NCBI GenBank assembly: GCA_030617565.1 | Contig: JAUWVE010000005.1 | Location: 1-23,813, forward strand | DNA: 23,813 nucleotides | Source of the DNA: Gammaproteobacteria bacterium | GTDB taxonomy: Bacteria > Pseudomonadota > Gammaproteobacteria > BMS3Bbin11 | Direction: 5' to 3' | Shown: in pieces, positions 14,751 through 23,339 of the stretch | Layout: each line of letters starts with the position of its first letter | Position numbering within the stretch: the first letter of the stretch is position 1 | The notes under the pieces: generated by a model | Database searches by the model: none | Told to the model about the DNA's origin: nothing | Seen by the model: only the letters and a program-made list of their open reading frames with translations | Position numbers and translations under genes: made by a program

Positions 14751-16797
14751 ACCCCAATATCGCCCGGATCTGATCCAGCGCTGCATTACCCTGTGACATT
14801 TTCTCTTCGGTGCTTATTTTTCTTCCCAGTGCCTGCCAGTCCAGGTCATCGACCGGCAATTCCTCGAGAAAACGGCTGGGATCGCAGTCCAGCGTTTCTC
14901 CATAACGCTGACGCACCCTGGCAAGGCTCAGGGTCAGCCCATGCTGGGCACGTGTGATGGCGACATAAAACAAGCGGCGTTCTTCCTCGATATTATCTTC
15001 ATCTATACTGCTTCGATGCGGCAGCAACCCCTCTTCCATGCCAACAACATACACATGAGGGAATTCAAGCCCCTTTGCTGCATGAATGGTCATCAGAGAC
15101 ACTTCATCGCCATCCTGCTCATCATTATTACGATCCAGGATTCCGCGCAGCACCAGGTTCGCAACGCAGTCAGAAAGCGTTTTTTCTTCCGCATCTTCAC
15201 TATCATCCACCGTTAGCCAGTCAAGCAATTCTCTGATGTTCTTCAGACGCCGCTCAGCCTGCGCCTCATCCTCGGCATTACTGCGCACCCAGTCAGGATA
15301 CGAGACCTGATCCAGCAGCTGCTGGATTGATAATTTCATATCTGACGAAGTGATATCATCTGCTGTCGACACTATCCAATGGCTGAATTGTCTTAATGAT
15401 GCAAGCTGTGCCCCTGCAATACGGCTGTCCAGTGCCAGATGTGAGGTCGCTGCAAACAGACTGATGTCCCTTTCTGTTGCATATTTTCCCAATTTTTCCA
15501 GGGTACCCGGCCCAATTCCACGGCGCGGAGTATTAACAATTCTCAGGAACGCACTGTCGTCATCATGGTTAGCGACAAGACGCAGATAGGCCATCACATC
15601 CTTGACTTCCGTGCGGTCAAAAAATGACAGGCCGCCACTGATAAAATAAGGGATACGCTGTTCGCGAAAAATTTTTTCGAACACCCGCGCCTGGTGATTG
15701 CCGCGATAGAGGACAGCATAGTCGCCGTAGTTAAGACCTTTCTGAAAACGATGCTGCATTATTGAAGCAACTACTTTCTCCGCTTCATGCTGCTCGTTTT
15801 TTGCTTCCAGTATCTGAATCGGGTCACCATAACCCAGTTCGCTCCAGAGTGCTTTTTTAAAGCTATGCGGGTTGTTATCGATGACCTTATTGGCTGCTTT
15901 TAGTATGCGCCCCATGGAACGGTAATTCTGTTCCAGCTTAATCACGCTCAGGTTGTGAAAGTCCTTTGACAACTGGGACAGATTTTCTGCCTCGGCACCT
16001 CGCCAGGCATAAATAGATTGATCATCATCACCAACCACGGTCAGATTCCCTCGCGCACCAACCAGCATTTTAACCAGCTCATACTGTGCGGTATTGGTGT
16101 CCTGGTACTCGTCAACCAGCAAGTAGTTAATCTGCTGGCGCCAGCGGTCCAGTATCTCCGGATTACTTTTCATCAACACACCGGGTTTACTGATAAGATC
16201 ATCAAGATCTAACGCATTACAGGCATGCAGCTGGCGCTCATAGGCCGGATATATACGGGCTGCTGCCACGCTGACCGGATCATCCTCTGCCATCACGCTA
16301 GAAACTTCATCCGGTAATAGAAAAGCATTTTTCCAGCTCGATATTTTGCCAAGTACATGCTCGGGAAACTTGTTGTCTGATGTCATTTCAGAGCGCATCA
16401 ACTCTCGAAGTATGACCAGCGCATCGCTTTGATCAATGATAGAAAAACCGGCCTTGTAATCCAGTGCGGCGTATTCCTTACGCAGGATATTCAGACCCAG
16501 AGTGTGGAAAGTTGAGATGGTCAGACCACGTGAGCTGACACCCGAAAGCAGCCCTTTTACTCGTGAGCGCATTTCTCTTGCTGCTTTATTTGTAAATGTT
16601 ACAGCTGTGATCTTACGCGGCTGCATACCGCGCTCACGAATCAGCCATGCGATTTTGCTGGTAATGACGCCGGTCTTGCCACTACCGGCACCTGCAAGTA
16701 CCAGCAACGGACTGGAGACATGGCGGACGGCTTCACGCTGCTGGGGGTTCAGTTTGGGTAACACTTGTATTATGGGAACCTCAGATAATTCCGTCAT
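14749..16797 (-). CDS. rep: Rep, ATP-dependent 3'-5' DNA helicase (UvrD/Rep superfamily 1)
   Basis: 682 residues from the ATG at 16797 (E. coli Rep has 673). An accessory replicative helicase that clears proteins ahead of the fork. PKLNPQQREAVRHVSSPLLV aligns with the Rep N-terminus. Walker A is AGAGSGKT (residues 35-42); motif Ia is AVTFTNKAAREM, motif II DEYQDTN, motif III GDDDQSIYAWRGA, motif IV QNYRSMGRILKAAN, motif V MTIHAAKGLEFPHVYVVGME and motif VI EERRLFYVAITRA. Whole-length similarity is to Rep rather than UvrD. The start is uncertain: this ATG lies inside a palindromic repeat with no clear Shine-Dalgarno, and family alignment would also allow a GTG eleven codons later. The stop lies against the heptamer array. 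Confidence 0.95.
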   Translation of the reverse strand: MTELSEVPIIQVLPKLNPQQREAVRHVSSPLLVLAGAGSGKTGVITSKIAWLIRERGMQPRKITAVTFTNKAAREMRSRVKGLLSGVSSRGLTISTFHTLGLNILRKEYAALDYKAGFSIIDQSDALVILRELMRSEMTSDNKFPEHVLGKISSWKNAFLLPDEVSSVMAEDDPVSVAAARIYPAYERQLHACNALDLDDLISKPGVLMKSNPEILDRWRQQINYLLVDEYQDTNTAQYELVKMLVGARGNLTVVGDDDQSIYAWRGAEAENLSQLSKDFHNLSVIKLEQNYRSMGRILKAANKVIDNNPHSFKKALWSELGYGDPIQILEAKNEQHEAEKVVASIMQHRFQKGLNYGDYAVLYRGNHQARVFEKIFREQRIPYFISGGLSFFDRTEVKDVMAYLRLVANHDDDSAFLRIVNTPRRGIGPGTLEKLGKYATERDISLFAATSHLALDSRIAGAQLASLRQFSHWIVSTADDITSSDMKLSIQQLLDQVSYPDWVRSNAEDEAQAERRLKNIRELLDWLTVDDSEDAEEKTLSDCVANLVLRGILDRNNDEQDGDEVSLMTIHAAKGLEFPHVYVVGMEEGLLPHRSSIDEDNIEEERRLFYVAITRAQHGLTLSLARVRQRYGETLDCDPSRFLEELPVDDLDWQALGRKISTEEKMSQGNAALDQIRAILG

Positions 16798-16875
16798 TGC
16801 GAGGAACAGGGTGACGAAGCAATCTCTAAGCAACTGTTTTAAATAGAGAGATTGCCGCGTTACGCTCGCAATGAC
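16793..16875. repeat. dispersed palindromic repeat of the GTCATTGCGAG...CTCGCAATGAC type
   Basis: Outer arms GTCATTGCGAG (16793-16803) and CTCGCAATGAC (16865-16875) pair perfectly over 11 bp. Inner arms GCAATCTCT (16819-16827) and AGAGATTGC (16847-16855) pair over 9 bp. The intervening GACGAA and GTTACG pieces fit the widespread bacterial intergenic palindrome of this type. It overlaps the first codons of rep. Only one copy is in the window. Confidence 0.8.
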
Positions 16876-16991
16876 ATAAACTTTTCAATAGACCACTCAT
16901 ACATTTTATGAAATGAGCGGAACGAGATGAATTGTACGGCTTTAATATATTAGTAACAGCCATACTTTCGAGATATGCTAATCTTGCTTTT

Positions 16992-16997
16992 TATAAT
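16992..16997 (+). promoter_or_regulatory. possible -10 of the FKBP gene
   Basis: Perfect TATAAT 20 bp upstream of the ATG; this would give a leader of only about 14 nt. No convincing -35 at 16-18 bp. Confidence 0.3.
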
Positions 16998-17017
16998 TTT
17001 CTCATAGGCACACAATT

Positions 17018-17362
17018 ATGTCAGAAAAAATAACCGACTCCGGGCTGAAATATGAAGATATCACTGAAGGCGATGGCGATATGGCAGAAGCAGGACAAAT
17101 GGTCACAGTTCACTATACTGGCTGGCTAACAGACGGCAATAAATTTGATTCCAGCAAGGACCGCAACGACCCATTCAAATTCAAGCTGGGTGCAGGGAAT
17201 GTAATACGTGGCTGGGATGAAGGCGTTGCTGGTATGAAAGTCGGTGGCACGCGTAAACTGACCATCCCGGCCAATCTCGGTTACGGTGCACAGGGTGCGG
17301 GTGGTGTTATCCCACCGAATGCGACACTGGTGTTTGAGGTGGAATTGCTGGGAATTAACTAA
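17018..17362 (+). CDS. cytosolic FKBP-type peptidyl-prolyl cis-trans isomerase
   Basis: 114 residues, a single FKBP12-like domain with no signal peptide or extra domain, so it is a cytoplasmic foldase. Family landmarks: VTVHYTGWLTDGNKFDSS, FKLGAGNVIRGWDEGVAGMK (the VIxGWD active-site strand), RKLTIPANLGYGAQGAGG and IPPNATLVFEVELLGI. Active-site aromatics (Tyr, Phe, Trp, Phe) are in place. No SlyD or trigger-factor features. It is a lone plus-strand gene, convergent with trpB2; the shared downstream space holds a strong hairpin followed by a T run. Client proteins cannot be inferred. Confidence 0.95.
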   Translation: MSEKITDSGLKYEDITEGDGDMAEAGQMVTVHYTGWLTDGNKFDSSKDRNDPFKFKLGAGNVIRGWDEGVAGMKVGGTRKLTIPANLGYGAQGAGGVIPPNATLVFEVELLGIN

Positions 17363-17373
17363 GAATGTTTTAA

Positions 17374-17422
17374 GTGTTACGTGTTACGTAAAACCTAATA
17401 CGTAACACGTAATACGTAATAC
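17374..17422 (+). terminator. hairpin terminator made of 7-bp repeats between the FKBP gene and trpB2
   Basis: A 14-bp perfect stem pairs 17377-17390 with 17399-17412 around an 8-nt loop, extended by a G-U and two more pairs to 17374 and 17415. On the plus strand GGTTTTTTT follows at 17423-17431, so it should end the FKBP transcript. The whole stretch divides into seven heptamers (GTGTTAC twice, GTAAAAC, CTAATAC, GTAACAC, GTAATAC twice). In the opposite direction there is a hairpin but no good T run. Confidence 0.75.
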
Positions 17423-17432
17423 GGTTTTTTTC

Positions 17433-18791
17433 TTAACCCACCGCCACCTTCGGCAAGTTATGTAATGCCCGCTCAATCTCTTCTTCCGGATATTCGTAAT
17501 CCACCAGTTCACCAGCAAAGTACTTGTCATAGGACGCCATATCAAAATGTCCATGGCCGGACAGGTTGAAGAACAGGGTCTTTTCTTCTGCGCTTTCCTT
17601 GCAACGCAGTGCCTCATCAATAACGGCCCGGATTGCATGATTTGATTCGGGGGCAGGGACGATTCCTTCAGAACGAGCGAATGTTACGCCTGCTTCAAAA
17701 GTGGCGATCTGTGGCACTGCTACAGCTTCGATCAGGCCTTCTTTATACATTTGTGATACCAGCGCTGAATCACCATGATAGCGCAGGCCGCCGGCATGAA
17801 TACTCGGTGGGATAAAATCATGACCGAGGGTGTATTGCAGCAGCAAAGGTGTCATACCCAGCGTGTCGCCAAAATCATAGGCATAGTGACCGCGTGTCAG
17901 TGTCGGGCAGGAGGTCGGTTCAACAGCAACCAGTCTCACATCTTTGCCTGCTGCCTTGTCGGCAAAGAAAGGGAAGGCCACACCGCCGAAGTTTGATCCA
18001 CCGCCACATGGCGCAAAGATCATATCCGGGTATTCACCAATACTGGCAAACTGTTTCTGCGCTTCCTGACCGATGACTGTTTGATGCAGTAGAACATGAT
18101 TCAAAACTGAACCCAGCGCATAGTTGGTGTCATCACGAGAAGCCGCTTCTTCAACTGCTTCAGAAATAGCAATGCCCAGCGAGCCGGGAGAGTCAGGATC
18201 ATCGGCCAATATACTGCGCCCGGCATTAGTCAGGTTAGATGGACTGGCAAATACATCTGCGCCCCATGTCCGCATCATGGAACGTCGAAAAGGTTTCTGG
18301 TCATAGCTAACTTTTACCATGAAGACGCGTACGTCGATACCGAACATCTGCCCTGCAAGTGCCAGTGAGCATCCCCATTGGCCAGCTCCGGTCTCGGTAG
18401 TTAACTTAGTAATACCAGCCTGCTTGTTATAGTAGGCCTGCGCCACTGCGGTATTCGGTTTATGCGACCCTGCAGGACTGACACCTTCGTACTTGTAGAA
18501 GATTTTTGCCGGCGTGCCAAGAGCTTTCTCCAGCCTGTGTGCCCTGTATAGAGGAGAAGGACGCCACATCTGATAGATCTCACGCACCTCTTCTGGAATT
18601 TCAATCCAGCGTTCAGCAGAGACTTCCTGCTCAATCAGCGCCATCGGGAACAGTGGGGCCAGCGCTTCCGGGCCTATGGGCTGGCCGTCCGGTCCCAGCG
18701 GAGGTGCCGGTGGGTTCGGGAAATCACTAACGACGTTATACCAATGTGTAGGTATTTCTGATTCGTCAAGCAGTACTTTAGTTTGTATCAT
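17433..18791 (-). CDS. trpB: TrpB2-type tryptophan synthase beta-like PLP enzyme
   Basis: 452 residues, longer than canonical TrpB1 (about 400) and matching the TrpB2 class with its extended N-terminus (IPTHWYNVVSDFPNPPAPPL; RPSPLYRAHRLEKALG). The PLP lysine is Lys111 in GSHKPNTA. The conserved ETGAGQWGCSLALA and phosphate-binding PCGGGSNFGG loops are present. Known biochemistry: TrpB2 enzymes can make tryptophan from indole plus serine without tight TrpA coupling, and a serine deaminase role has been proposed; the role here is not settled. No trpA is nearby. Strong Shine-Dalgarno GGGGAG 7 bp before the ATG. It lies 46 bp downstream of ilvA on the same strand, so the two are likely cotranscribed. 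Confidence 0.92.
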   Translation of the reverse strand: MIQTKVLLDESEIPTHWYNVVSDFPNPPAPPLGPDGQPIGPEALAPLFPMALIEQEVSAERWIEIPEEVREIYQMWRPSPLYRAHRLEKALGTPAKIFYKYEGVSPAGSHKPNTAVAQAYYNKQAGITKLTTETGAGQWGCSLALAGQMFGIDVRVFMVKVSYDQKPFRRSMMRTWGADVFASPSNLTNAGRSILADDPDSPGSLGIAISEAVEEAASRDDTNYALGSVLNHVLLHQTVIGQEAQKQFASIGEYPDMIFAPCGGGSNFGGVAFPFFADKAAGKDVRLVAVEPTSCPTLTRGHYAYDFGDTLGMTPLLLQYTLGHDFIPPSIHAGGLRYHGDSALVSQMYKEGLIEAVAVPQIATFEAGVTFARSEGIVPAPESNHAIRAVIDEALRCKESAEEKTLFFNLSGHGHFDMASYDKYFAGELVDYEYPEEEIERALHNLPKVAVG

Positions 18792-18837
18792 TATTTAACT
18801 CCCCAGGTGGTATGTCTGTTTTTATTCAGGGTACCCT

Positions 18838-20379
18838 CTACCCCAGAAATAGTTTATAGGCCGGGTTCTCCGTCTCTTCAACATAGGAATATCCAAGCTC
18901 CTTAAGGAAGAGATTAAATGCCTTTTTCTCGCCAGGTGGTACCTGCATACCAACCAGTACGCGACCAAAATCAGCACCGTGATTACGATAATGGAACAGG
19001 CTGATATTCCAGGTCTTGCCCATTTTACTCAGAAAACCCAGCAAAGCACCAGGACGCTCCGGGAAACGAAATCGAAACAGACGCTCATTATTGGCATGCC
19101 CGGCATGGCCGCCGACAAGATGGCGCATATGCATTTTCGCCATCTCATTATCGCTCATATCAATCGCTTCGTAGCCTTTGCTACGCAGCTTTTCCAGCAG
19201 CTCTACCAGCTCTTCAGGATCCTGCACCTGTAAGCCAACAAAAACATGAGCCTTATCGGCACTGCTGTAACGGTAGTTAAACTCCGTGATGCCGCGTTTA
19301 CCAAGGACCGAACAGAATTTTCTAAAGCTACCAGGTCTCTCAGGAATGGTAACAGCGATGATTCCTTCACGATGCTCACCAATTTCAGCACGCTCTGCAA
19401 CATGACGCAGCCGGTCAAAATTCATATTTGCACCAGAGGTTACTGCCACCAGATCCAGACCCTTTAAATCATGCTCGGCGACATACTTCTTGATACCGGC
19501 AACAGCAAGTGCACCAGCAGGTTCAGTAATTGATCTGGTATCTTCAAATATATCCTTGATTGCAGCGCAAATCTCATCCGTACTCACAGTGATGATTTCA
19601 TCAACAAAGTCTCTTGTCAGCTTGAATGTTTCCTTGCCCACCTGCTTAACCGCCACCCCATCAGCAAATATCCCGACTTCTTTTAATCTCACACGACGGC
19701 CTGCTTCCAGCGACTGCTTCATTGCATCTGCATCTTCAGGTTCCACACCAATAATTTTTATATTAGGGCAGAGCATTTTGACGTAGACCGCGATACCGGC
19801 AATCAGCCCGCCACCCCCCACTGGCACAAATATCATATCGGGCAAGGATTTATGCTGTTTGAGGATTTCGAAACCGATGGTTCCCTGGCCGGCTATCACA
19901 TACGGGTCATCATACGGATGGATAAACACCCCCCCTTTATCCTTGCAATAGCGCACTGCCTCTTTATATGCATCGTCATAGCTGTCACCCGTCAGTTTTG
20001 CTGTCGCACCGTAGCCGCGCACCGCATTGACCTTAATCCCCGGTGTCGTCTCCGGCATAAAAATCGTTGCCTTGATGCCCAGTTTACGTGCAGCCAGTGC
20101 GACCCCTTGAGCATGGTTCCCGGCGGAAGCCGCAACCACTCCACTTTTCATTTCTGCCGGTGTAAGATTTGCCATCCGGTTGTAGGCACCACGCAATTTA
20201 AATGAAAAGACCGGTTGCAAATCTTCGCGTTTTAGATAAATACGGTTCTGCAATCGCTCACTGAGGGTGTTAGCAACTTCCAGTGGTGTTTCTCTAGCGA
20301 CATCATAAATCTGTGCAGTCAGTATCCTGCGCAGATACCTTTCCGGCACACTCATCCGCTTCTTTTGCTCACATTTCAT
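18838..20379 (-). CDS. ilvA: threonine ammonia-lyase, biosynthetic (threonine deaminase)
   Basis: 513 residues, equal to the E. coli biosynthetic enzyme (514). Converts threonine to 2-oxobutanoate, the committed step of isoleucine synthesis. The PLP lysine is Lys61 in SFKLRGAYN. ASAGNHAQGVALAA and the phosphate-binding PVGGGGLIAGIA follow. The C-terminal third holds two ACT-like regulatory domains (EGIIAVTIPERPGSFRKFC and ERLFRFRFPERPGALLGFL), so feedback control by isoleucine is expected. Two starts are possible: ATG at 20379, or 20355 (MSVPERYLRRIL), which resembles other family members; the first is kept. It is divergent from rpiA, with a TIR element in the gap. Confidence 0.97.
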   Translation of the reverse strand: MKCEQKKRMSVPERYLRRILTAQIYDVARETPLEVANTLSERLQNRIYLKREDLQPVFSFKLRGAYNRMANLTPAEMKSGVVAASAGNHAQGVALAARKLGIKATIFMPETTPGIKVNAVRGYGATAKLTGDSYDDAYKEAVRYCKDKGGVFIHPYDDPYVIAGQGTIGFEILKQHKSLPDMIFVPVGGGGLIAGIAVYVKMLCPNIKIIGVEPEDADAMKQSLEAGRRVRLKEVGIFADGVAVKQVGKETFKLTRDFVDEIITVSTDEICAAIKDIFEDTRSITEPAGALAVAGIKKYVAEHDLKGLDLVAVTSGANMNFDRLRHVAERAEIGEHREGIIAVTIPERPGSFRKFCSVLGKRGITEFNYRYSSADKAHVFVGLQVQDPEELVELLEKLRSKGYEAIDMSDNEMAKMHMRHLVGGHAGHANNERLFRFRFPERPGALLGFLSKMGKTWNISLFHYRNHGADFGRVLVGMQVPPGEKKAFNLFLKELGYSYVEETENPAYKLFLG

Positions 20380-20437
20380 GATTTTTCTTTTCCACCTGCC
20401 CTCAACGCGATATCCTTATCGACTTTTAGAATTTATA

Positions 20438-20606
20438 CTATAGGATACCTCTATTAATTCTGGATAGATCAGATTGTATACAAAATTGTTCATATCAAGG
20501 CAAGGATCGCACGCAATAGCCTCGCTATTGCGAAGACTCTTAACGCAAAGAGGGACGATTTGGGATGCAAAATGAATATTCATGGATTAATAGAGGTGTC
20601 CTATAG
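20438..20606. mobile_element. MITE-like TIR element, copy 2, between ilvA and rpiA
   Basis: About 169 bp. Left end CTATAGGATACCTCTATTAA and right end, reverse-complemented, CTATAGGACACCTCTATTAA differ at one base over 20. A central hairpin CGCAATAGC-CTC-GCTATTGCG lies at 20512-20532. Shared internal blocks with copy 1 include GGATAGATCAGATTG and ATATCAAGGCAAGGAT. The AT-rich CTATAG ends make the exact boundary and target duplication ambiguous. No coding capacity. Confidence 0.75.
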
Positions 20607-20645
20607 ATACAAATACAGATAGTATCAGAAATCAGGAGAACCTGA

Positions 20646-21305
20646 ATGACTCAGGATGAAATGAAAAAGGCTTCAGCTGAAGCTGCTCTGGAATATGTTG
20701 AATCCGGGATGATTGTGGGTGTTGGTACCGGATCTACAGCAAATTATTTTATTGATGGACTTGCCGGAATAAAAGGCAAGCTGGATGGTACTGTCGCGAG
20801 CTCCGAAGCCTCGGCTGAGCGGCTGCGGGGACATGGTATTCCCGTGATGGATTTGAACAGTGCAGGCGAGCTGCAGCTATATGTAGATGGCGCAGATGAA
20901 ACCACACGCCACCTGCATTTAATCAAAGGTGGCGGTGGTGCATTGACACGTGAAAAAATTGTCGCGGCTGCCAGTGAAAAATTTGTCTGTATCGCCGATG
21001 ATTCAAAACTGGTCGACGTACTGGGTACATTCCCGTTGCCTGTTGAAGTTATTCCAATGGCACGTAGCTATGTCGCTCGTGAAATTGTCAAACTGGGCGG
21101 GCAACCTGTTTTACGAGAAGGATTCACTACCGATAACGGCAACGTTATTCTCGATATAAACAATATGAGCATCATCGATCCGGTCGACCTGGAAACAAAA
21201 ATTGACCTCATTACAGGGGTAGTCACGAATGGTCTATTCGCAAGGCGGGGGGCTAACGTGTTTTTGATGGCCACCAATAATGGTGTTGAAGTGCTTGAAG
21301 CCTGA
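20646..21305 (+). CDS. rpiA: ribose-5-phosphate isomerase A
   Basis: 219 residues, the same length as E. coli RpiA. Interconverts ribose-5-phosphate and ribulose-5-phosphate in the non-oxidative pentose phosphate pathway. Motifs: VGVGTGSTANYFID (phosphate-binding loop), DGADE (residues 81-85), KGGGGALTREK with Lys94 and the catalytic base Glu103. Shine-Dalgarno AGGAG is 7 bp from the ATG. The adjacent divergent ilvA is a common gammaproteobacterial arrangement. The TIR element ends 39 bp upstream of the start, so rpiA transcription probably begins inside or just after it. Confidence 0.98.
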   Translation: MTQDEMKKASAEAALEYVESGMIVGVGTGSTANYFIDGLAGIKGKLDGTVASSEASAERLRGHGIPVMDLNSAGELQLYVDGADETTRHLHLIKGGGGALTREKIVAAASEKFVCIADDSKLVDVLGTFPLPVEVIPMARSYVAREIVKLGGQPVLREGFTTDNGNVILDINNMSIIDPVDLETKIDLITGVVTNGLFARRGANVFLMATNNGVEVLEA

Positions 21306-21336
21306 TTACTTTACCAGGTTTATAAAAAAATATTTC

Positions 21337-21401
21337 ACCACAGAGAGCACAGAGGAAAGAAAATAATCAGGTTCCAGAAAAACCTCTGTGTCCTCTCTGG
21401 T
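21337..21401. terminator. bidirectional hairpin terminator between rpiA and the diguanylate cyclase gene
   Basis: Arms ACCACAGAGAGCACAGAGG (21337-21355) and CCTCTGTGTCCTCTCTGGT (21383-21401) pair at 16 of 19 positions. On the plus strand TCTTTTT follows; on the minus strand ATATTTTTTT follows. A T run on each side fits termination of both convergent genes. The CACAGAG-rich arm resembles intergenic repeats common in environmental proteobacteria. Confidence 0.7.
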
Positions 21402-21460
21402 AATAGTCTTTTTAGGTTCTAATTCTATTTGCTGTTAATTATAATCGCTGCAAATATTAC

Positions 21461-22495
21461 TCAGGCAGGCTGTTCATCCGGGGCTACTGAAAAACTAGAT
21501 TCTTCGGGCTTTTTTTTTGACTGTTTGTCGGCATATAAAGCCGTGTCAGCGCGTGACAAAAGGCTATCACCGTCATCACCTTCCTGCCAGCTTGTTTCTC
21601 CAACTGAGAACAAAATCACATCAGCAAGTTCTTTCTCAAGGCGATTCTTCACAAGCGAGAGCACCTCATCACCTGCGTCCGGGAATAGAATAATAAACTC
21701 ATCGCCGCCCCATCGTGCCACATGATCTACAGCACGTACGGAATTCTGCAAAGCAACGCCAACCTTATGTAATATTTTATCCCCTGCCAGATGCCCTTGC
21801 CGGTCATTCACCTTTTTAAACTTATTGAGATCAATCATCATAATCTTAAAACTTTTACCGTATCTTTCAGCTACCGCTATCTGCTGCGCCAGGAACATAT
21901 CCCAGGTCTGACGATTAAAAAGTCCTGTAAGCGGGTCAATAGTAGCAAGCCGATGAATACGTTTTACCAGCATGTGGACGATCATACCTGCCGTATATGA
22001 GAAACCAAAAGAAGCTACTGACAATGCGAGCCAGCCTTCGATGCCAAGATGCCTGGCAACAAAACCAAATACAAAAGCGGAAAACAGTATCAACACTGCA
22101 GCGGTAAGGGGGGTAAAGAAATGATAGGAATAGGTCGCACTCATCACATACAGCGCCGCCACAATCACGCCCACCTCACTTCCCGTTGCATACATCCCCA
22201 CACCCACCAGCACAATTCCAACTGGAACATGGCCCAGTGCCATCCATAAAGGGACATGACTGCGAAGAAAATAGAATGTTACGGCAATCAGCAAGGCGAA
22301 AAATATCACTGCATACAATAAGGGCTTATCAAGACCTTCCCATGTAGGGAACAACAGGATAATAAATAGAGTTAGCGCAGGGATGCTGTAGATGATCGCA
22401 GAGACTCTTGCCATCTCATTGATGGTGCGCTGCAGGTCAACACGTCTTTCCTGCTGCAAATGATTGAGCCAGAAATCCATAATATTATTATTCAT
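21461..22495 (-). CDS. membrane-bound diguanylate cyclase (GGDEF protein)
   Basis: 344 residues. Makes cyclic di-GMP from two GTP. Six hydrophobic helices lie between about residues 33 and 178, with very short loops and no recognised named sensor domain. A linker IHRLATIDPLTGLFNR leads into the GGDEF domain. The active-site motif GGDEF (263-267) is intact, with DLNKFKKVND (222-231) as the metal- and guanine-binding strand. RAVD at 254-257, exactly five residues before GGDEF, is a complete inhibitory I-site, so product feedback inhibition is expected. No EAL domain. It ends in a polar tail. Start codon ATG has a weak Shine-Dalgarno; ATG at residue 6 is an alternative. The signal sensed is unknown. 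Confidence 0.94.
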   Translation of the reverse strand: MNNNIMDFWLNHLQQERRVDLQRTINEMARVSAIIYSIPALTLFIILLFPTWEGLDKPLLYAVIFFALLIAVTFYFLRSHVPLWMALGHVPVGIVLVGVGMYATGSEVGVIVAALYVMSATYSYHFFTPLTAAVLILFSAFVFGFVARHLGIEGWLALSVASFGFSYTAGMIVHMLVKRIHRLATIDPLTGLFNRQTWDMFLAQQIAVAERYGKSFKIMMIDLNKFKKVNDRQGHLAGDKILHKVGVALQNSVRAVDHVARWGGDEFIILFPDAGDEVLSLVKNRLEKELADVILFSVGETSWQEGDDGDSLLSRADTALYADKQSKKKPEESSFSVAPDEQPA

Positions 22496-22616
22496 TTAGG
22501 TCGACTGTTTAAATCTTAACAGAAATACAGAAAATCTGGGTGATATTTACTTTTTATTATTAATATCAATAAGTTATAATATTATCTCAAGAGGTTTTTT
22601 AAAAAAATACGCAGTT

Positions 22617-23333
22617 CTATGCAGTTTCTTTGCGCCTGAAAACCATATCCCAAACACCATGACCGAGGCGTAGCCCTCTTTGTTCATATTTCGTCAAAGG
22701 GCGACTGTCAGGTCGCTCAATAAAAGAATTTTCCTCGCCGCTATTTTCTAACAAAGGTTCCAATGATAGAACTTCCAGCATCTGCAGCGCATAGTCCTCC
22801 CAATCGGTTGCCAGATGAAATATCCCGCCCGGCTTTATACGTGTGGCTGCCATATGAGAAAATTCTGGCTGAATCATGCGACGCTTGTGATGTTTTTTCT
22901 TGTGCCACGGGTCCGGGAAGAATATCAGCAGGCCGGCAAGACTGTCCGCTCCAATATTCTGCTGCAATACATCCATGCCATCTTCAGCGGTAAGCTTTAC
23001 ATTCATCAGCCCCTCTTCATTCAGTTCACGCATAACGCGACCAACACCCGGGCGATGCACTTCAATACCAAGATAGTCATTCTCCAGGTGACGGGCTGCA
23101 AGAGTCTTTAATACCCTGCCGTCACCAAAGCCAAGTTCCAGAAATACATCCGACTGTCGTCCGAACAACTTCTCAAAATTCCATTGTTCAGTTGTTTTGT
23201 CGATGCCATAAACAGGCCATAAAGATTCAAATGCCAATCTTTGTGAAGGTGTAAAGCGCCCCTCCCGCCGAACATAACTGCGAATCTTTCGTTGACGATT
23301 ATTGTTTTTTTGTTCCTTCTCTTCCACTGGCAT
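22617..23333 (-). CDS. trmB: tRNA (guanine-N7-)-methyltransferase
   Basis: 238 residues from the ATG at 23333, against 239 in E. coli, which supports this start over an open frame extending to 23414 through the repeat element. Uses SAM to methylate G46 of tRNAs. The basic N-terminus (NNNRQRKIRSYVRREGRFT) is typical. The SAM motif is LELGFGDG (residues 66-73), then GIEVHRPGVGRVMRE. The signature is FFPDPWHKKKHHKRR (139-152 region) with the catalytic Asp in PDPW. HLATDWEDYALQML and the late TKYEQRGLRLGHGVWDM complete the fold. A 264-bp inverted-repeat element ends 6 bp upstream; AAGG or GAGG in that junction may serve as the ribosome-binding site. Confidence 0.96.
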   Translation of the reverse strand: MPVEEKEQKNNNRQRKIRSYVRREGRFTPSQRLAFESLWPVYGIDKTTEQWNFEKLFGRQSDVFLELGFGDGRVLKTLAARHLENDYLGIEVHRPGVGRVMRELNEEGLMNVKLTAEDGMDVLQQNIGADSLAGLLIFFPDPWHKKKHHKRRMIQPEFSHMAATRIKPGGIFHLATDWEDYALQMLEVLSLEPLLENSGEENSFIERPDSRPLTKYEQRGLRLGHGVWDMVFRRKETA

Positions 23334-23339
23334 AACCTT

